From assembly GCA_937950565.1 (NCBI GenBank), contig CALFCS010000022.1, positions 1 to 23,990 of the forward strand: 23,990 nt of DNA, given 5' to 3'. The translations under genes and the position numbers were made by a program. The number at the start of each line of letters is the position of its first letter. The stretch's first letter is position 1. Positions 19,757-23,990 of this stretch are shown here, piece after piece. The DNA is from an uncultured Lachnospiraceae bacterium. GTDB taxonomy: Bacteria > Bacillota > Clostridia > Lachnospirales > Lachnospiraceae. Under the pieces are notes generated by a model. It made no database searches. It saw only the letters and a list, made by a program, of their open reading frames with translations, and had not been told where the DNA came from.

Positions 19757-22700
19757 ATGAGAGGAAAGAAAAAAATGATGCACAGAATCATTGCCATGCT
19801 TGCTGTATGTGCAATGACAATAACGTCTCTTCCGGCGACAGCTCTGGCTGCAGGAACAGAAGACGGGAAGCTTGTAGTTCATTATGACTTTGAGTCACTG
19901 ACATCAGGAACGATTGTCAATGATATGAGCGGCAATGGACTTGCAGGTGTAGTACGTCCTACCGGATCAGAGGTACAGATACAGAAGGACCTGATCCTTG
20001 GTGAGGAACAGACTTCATTTATTATGAATGGCGGACAGCCGGATGCGACTCACACTTATGTGGAGCTGCCGCAGGGTGTTCTGAATAACCTTGAGGATGT
20101 GACCATCAGCTGCTGGGTATACCTGGATGCTTCTGATTGGGGATACCGCAGAATCTGGGACATCGGAAGTGGACAGACTTCCTATATGTACCTGCTTGCG
20201 GATGGTAATAACGATGGTCACAAGGGTTATACTGCAGCCATTACAAATACCGGATGGAGTGCTGAAAAAGGACCACAGAAGGGAACAGCTTTGGAGACCG
20301 GACGCTGGATCTTTACAACCGTAACCTTTGATGGCTCTGAGAAATCCATGTCTCTTTATGAGGATGGAAAATTGATTGGAACAGAGAAGACAGATGTGGA
20401 TCTGTCAGTGCTTAAGGATAGCAAGAAAAACTATATCGGCTTTGGCCAGTTTGATAATGATATTATGGATGGCCGTGTTGCAGATTTTAAGATTTACAAT
20501 TATGCGATGACAGCAGATGAAGTTGCTGCTCAGGTAAATCTTGACGATGCAGAGAAGGTAAAGAGAGATGAAGCAACCCTTACAATCGGTGATGTTAGTG
20601 CAGTGACTGGTGATCTGGCACTTCCGGTAAAGGGAAGCGCAGGCTCTGATGTGGCATGGGAAAGTTCCAATCCTGATGTGATTACTGCAGATGGAAAGGT
20701 AACAAGACCGGCTGCAGACCAGGAGGATGTAAAGGTTACTCTGACAGCGACGATTACAGCAGGAGCTGAAAAGGCAACGAAGGAATTCGAGGTAACGGTA
20801 AAACGCCAGCTGAATGCAAAGGAAACTGCAGAAGCAGATGCGGCGGCAATTGACCTTGGAAATATTGCTTCTGTGAAAGAAAATCTGACACTTCCGACAA
20901 AGGGAGCGCTCGGTTCTGATATTACATGGGCAAGCTCAAATGAAGAAGTGCTCAGTGCAACAGGCGCGCTTGGCAAGAGACCGGATGCGGCAACAAAGGT
21001 AACTCTGACAGCAACCGTTACTTATGAAAATGAGACCGCAACAAGGAATTTTGAAGTAACCGTAATGCCAAATTATACACAGCTTAAGATCAAAGAGGTA
21101 AAACCAGTGGAGGTTACAAGCTCTGTTGGAAAGCTTCCGAATCTTCCAGCAACAGTATCTGTTGTTTATGACAATGATACGACGGGAACAGAGAAGGTTG
21201 TATGGCCGACAGATTTGAAGGTTTCAGATTTTGCTTCTGCAGGAACAAAAAAAGTAACAGGTACAATTGTTGGTGCAGAGGTTGAAGTAACTGCAACAGT
21301 TACTATTACAGATGCAGAAGTAGCAGCGCCGAAAAAGGCTGCAGAATCTTTTGCATTAAGTGACATTACACTGGATGGAACGGATACCATCTATGGACAG
21401 AATGCGGCACGTGCATTTGAGTATCTGAAAGTGATGGATGCAGACAGAATGCTGTATAACTTCCGCAGTACATTTGGACAGGATACGAAGGGGGTAAAGC
21501 CTCTGACCGGATGGGATGAACCAACCGGACTGTTAAGAGGACATTCTACCGGACACTTTATGTCTGCTTTGGCGTTGGCTTATGCGAGTACCGGTGATAA
21601 AGAATATAAAGACAAACTGGATTATATGATCGCAGAGATGGCGAAGCTTCAGGCATTGTCAAAAGGCAAGGCATCTGAGTTTAAAACTGCGTGTACACCG
21701 ACGAGCGCTTCACAGTCTCAGTGGAGTACCGATCCGAATACATGGGGCGAAGGCTTTATCAGCGCTTATTCACCGGATCAGTTTGCACTTCTGGAGCAGT
21801 ATACTCCATATGCAACAATCTGGGCGCCATATTATACATTACATAAGCTTATGGCAGGCTTTATCGACAGTTACACATATGCTCAGAATGAACAGGGACT
21901 TGAGGTTGCACAGAAGCTCGGTCTCTGGGTATATGACAGACTTAGCGCATGTACAGAGGAACAGCGTACAAATATGTGGGCAATGTATATTGCAGGTGAG
22001 TACGGCGGAATGAACGAAGTGCTGGCAAAACTGTATGAGCTTTCAGAACCAAAGGATGAGCGTTTCCTGGAGGCGGCGAAGATGTTCGATAATAAAGAAT
22101 TCTTTGACGGCCTTGCAAATAACGTAGATACGATTCAAAATCGTCATGCAAACCAGCATATTCCACAGATCGTAGGCGCCGTAGAAGAATATGCAGTATC
22201 CGGCGATGCAAAATATTATCATATTGCTCAGAACTTCTGGGAGATGACATTAAGCCGTTATGCATACTCTATCGGTGGTGTTGGTACAGGTGAGAGATTT
22301 AAGGATCCGTACCAGCAAGGTAATAATATCCTTGGTAATTCGGGTCGTGGTGAGAACTGTGAGACTTGTGCAGCATACAACTTATTGAAGCTGACCATGG
22401 GTCTGTATAATTACAACCCGGATGATGCTTCTTACATGGATTATTATGAGAGAACGCTTCTTAACCAGATTGCATCTTCTCAGAGCCATGATACAACAGA
22501 TTATATGCACAATGGATGTACCTACATGCTTCCGGTAGACCCGGGACAGAGAAGAGGTTATGACAGTGACTACGGCGGATTTACCTGCTGTAACGGAACC
22601 GGTATGGAGAATCATGTGAAATATCAGGCAGCTGCTTACGCACACACGGCAGATACCTTATATGTAAACTTATACATGCCGACAACTGTAAACTGGAAGG

Positions 22701-23990
22701 ATAAGAATATTACTGTAAAACAGGAAACAAAATTCCCATCTGAGCACTCCAAACTGACTGTAACAGGAAGCGGAGAGTTCACGATGAAAGTTCGTGTGCC
22801 ATATTGGGCAACAGAAGGATTTACCGTAAAGGTAAATGGTGAAGTACAGGCTGAGAATCCTACACCAAGCTCTTATGTAGCAATTAAGCGTAACTGGGCT
22901 GACGGTGATGTTGTAACGATTGATATGCCATATACACTTCATCTTGACAAGACACCGGATAAGGTGGATGAGAGCACGGTTGCATCTTTGATGTATGGAC
23001 CGATGGTAATGGTAGCAAAAGATATGAACAGCTCTTATACACCAATGAACTGGTACAGCGTATCTCTTAGCAGCAAGCTTTCTGAGAGTGTTGATGTTGT
23101 AACCGGACCGGATGCAGATACTGTACCACAGCTTACAACAAACGGTCTTCAGTTCTTCCCGATGTATGATGCTTACAATTACCGCTATCATGCATATGTA
23201 AAGGTAGAGCAGGCCGGAGTAGAAATTGACAGAACAGGCCTTCAGGCATTGATTGACTCTGTGACTGGTGAAGATGGACCAAAGAAAGAAAATTATTCTC
23301 CAAAATCATGGAGAAACCTTCAGACAGCAATTGAGGCTGCAAAGGCAGCAGTTGTAGAAGATCCGACGACACAGGGTAAGATTAATAAGGCAAAAACAGA
23401 TCTTCAGAATGCAGTAGATGCACTGAAGCCGGCAGAGACACCAGATCAGAATAAATTAGCAGAAACAGCAGAGATTACAGTAAGCTATTGTTCAGATTGG
23501 GAAGATGAGAGTAAAGTAAATGACGGAAAGATTGGAAATCCAGCCTATACAGGAAGCGGCTGGGGCACATGGGGAAATCATGATGCTACAGAAGAATGGA
23601 TTCAGTATGAATGGGCAAGCCCGGTATATATTGATACGTCAGAAGTTTATTTCTATGATAACAGTGTGGTAGGAGATGGAGGAGTTCAGGTGCCATCCTC
23701 TTACAAATATGAATATCTGAATGAAAATGGTGAATGGACAGCAGTTTCCAATCCACAGGGACTTGGAACAGAGCTGGATCAGTTTAATGTTACAACTTTT
23801 GATACAGTTAAGACGACCGGTATCAGGGCAACGCTTGTGAAAAAGGCTGCCGCAGTTGGTATGATGGAGTGGAAAGTAAGCGGAACAGTACCACAGGAAG
23901 AAGAAGGAAAGATTCTTCTTGATTTCACTTTCGACGATACAGAAACAGGCTTCCAGGGTGGCCAGGCAGTAGCAGCGCCGGCTGGTACAG
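19757..23990 (+). CDS. Secreted multidomain GH127/GH146-type beta-L-arabinofuranosidase (3' partial)
   Basis: ATG with AAAGGAG upstream; open to the window end (1,411 codons). Signal peptide 1-31 (MRGKKKMMHRIIAM, cleavage near ALA). LamG/concanavalin-like domain about 39-255; two atrophied Ig (aBig_2-type) domains about 263-350 and 353-438, each with a (VAW or ITW)xSSN core; a Big_4-type domain about 440-525; the DUF1680 alpha/alpha barrel about 530-1130; a FIVAR helical repeat about 1155-1225; a discoidin-like domain about 1238-1378 (GWGTWGNHDATEEWIQYEW); a second LamG begins near 1383. Catalytic motifs fit the zinc-thiolate mechanism known for HypBA1: E846 in GTGERF (acid/base candidate), E869-x-C871 and C944-C945 in GFTCCNGTGMEN. 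Releases L-arabinofuranose from plant arabinans or hydroxyproline-rich glycoproteins, outside the cell. Any cell-wall anchor would lie beyond the window. Confidence 0.88.
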   Translation, partial: MRGKKKMMHRIIAMLAVCAMTITSLPATALAAGTEDGKLVVHYDFESLTSGTIVNDMSGNGLAGVVRPTGSEVQIQKDLILGEEQTSFIMNGGQPDATHTYVELPQGVLNNLEDVTISCWVYLDASDWGYRRIWDIGSGQTSYMYLLADGNNDGHKGYTAAITNTGWSAEKGPQKGTALETGRWIFTTVTFDGSEKSMSLYEDGKLIGTEKTDVDLSVLKDSKKNYIGFGQFDNDIMDGRVADFKIYNYAMTADEVAAQVNLDDAEKVKRDEATLTIGDVSAVTGDLALPVKGSAGSDVAWESSNPDVITADGKVTRPAADQEDVKVTLTATITAGAEKATKEFEVTVKRQLNAKETAEADAAAIDLGNIASVKENLTLPTKGALGSDITWASSNEEVLSATGALGKRPDAATKVTLTATVTYENETATRNFEVTVMPNYTQLKIKEVKPVEVTSSVGKLPNLPATVSVVYDNDTTGTEKVVWPTDLKVSDFASAGTKKVTGTIVGAEVEVTATVTITDAEVAAPKKAAESFALSDITLDGTDTIYGQNAARAFEYLKVMDADRMLYNFRSTFGQDTKGVKPLTGWDEPTGLLRGHSTGHFMSALALAYASTGDKEYKDKLDYMIAEMAKLQALSKGKASEFKTACTPTSASQSQWSTDPNTWGEGFISAYSPDQFALLEQYTPYATIWAPYYTLHKLMAGFIDSYTYAQNEQGLEVAQKLGLWVYDRLSACTEEQRTNMWAMYIAGEYGGMNEVLAKLYELSEPKDERFLEAAKMFDNKEFFDGLANNVDTIQNRHANQHIPQIVGAVEEYAVSGDAKYYHIAQNFWEMTLSRYAYSIGGVGTGERFKDPYQQGNNILGNSGRGENCETCAAYNLLKLTMGLYNYNPDDASYMDYYERTLLNQIASSQSHDTTDYMHNGCTYMLPVDPGQRRGYDSDYGGFTCCNGTGMENHVKYQAAAYAHTADTLYVNLYMPTTVNWKDKNITVKQETKFPSEHSKLTVTGSGEFTMKVRVPYWATEGFTVKVNGEVQAENPTPSSYVAIKRNWADGDVVTIDMPYTLHLDKTPDKVDESTVASLMYGPMVMVAKDMNSSYTPMNWYSVSLSSKLSESVDVVTGPDADTVPQLTTNGLQFFPMYDAYNYRYHAYVKVEQAGVEIDRTGLQALIDSVTGEDGPKKENYSPKSWRNLQTAIEAAKAAVVEDPTTQGKINKAKTDLQNAVDALKPAETPDQNKLAETAEITVSYCSDWEDESKVNDGKIGNPAYTGSGWGTWGNHDATEEWIQYEWASPVYIDTSEVYFYDNSVVGDGGVQVPSSYKYEYLNENGEWTAVSNPQGLGTELDQFNVTTFDTVKTTGIRATLVKKAAAVGMMEWKVSGTVPQEEEGKILLDFTFDDTETGFQGGQAVAAPAGT

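Overview
The window looks like a piece of chromosome from a low-to-mid GC, Gram-positive gut anaerobe of the Clostridia, most likely Lachnospiraceae. Evidence: AGGAGG-type ribosome binding sites, clostridial gene families (a ferredoxin with the CDGLGDCLPECP motif, Gld-type ABC plus DUF4340, DUF1835, a multi-Rpn locus), the Firmicutes order rimP-nusA-ylxR-ylxQ-infB-rbfA-nrnA-truB-ribF-rpsO, and a large secreted sugar hydrolase with aBig, Big_4 and FIVAR modules. The genus cannot be fixed from sequence reading alone.

Region 1 (1-3090) is accessory. It holds the 3' part of an Rpn-family PD-(D/E)XK nuclease gene (5' end outside the window), a DUF1835 gene, a small membrane protein gene, and three further pieces of Rpn C-terminal sequence. 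Three copies share an identical 71-bp block containing a strong Shine-Dalgarno (GGAGGT), a 7-nt spacer and an in-frame GTG. Each could therefore express a small C-terminal protein, as described for the RpnS intragenic antitoxins of E. coli rpn genes. Two of these pieces stand alone without the nuclease domain. This is the most interesting part of the window.

Region 2 (3090-4200, minus strand) is a two-gene operon, a cysteine-rich ferredoxin-like protein followed by a small cupin, with a structured region and a possible -10 box upstream. Region 3 (4432-8686) is an ABC export module: ATPase, ABC-2 permease, GldG-like protein and DUF4340 protein. A 13-bp direct repeat lies on each side of it, and downstream is the C-terminal stub of a Crp/Fnr-type regulator.

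Region 4 (8908-19602) is core translation and RNA metabolism. Tandem sigma-A-type promoters and a 12-bp GAAA hairpin precede rimP-nusA-ylxR-ylxQ-infB-rbfA-nrnA-truB-ribF. The genes are tightly packed or overlapping, and four of them start with TTG. A Na/Pi cotransporter gene lies between ribF and rpsO. rpsO has its own promoter, a structured leader and a strong terminator. infB and nusA carry unusual low-complexity regions.

Region 5 (19616-23990) begins with a long hairpin and a probable promoter, then a very large secreted protein (more than 1,411 residues, open at the window edge) with a GH127/GH146-type beta-L-arabinofuranosidase domain flanked by LamG, Ig-like, FIVAR and discoidin-like modules. 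It probably acts on plant arabinan or arabinosylated glycoproteins. No tRNA, rRNA, CRISPR array or complete insertion sequence was seen.
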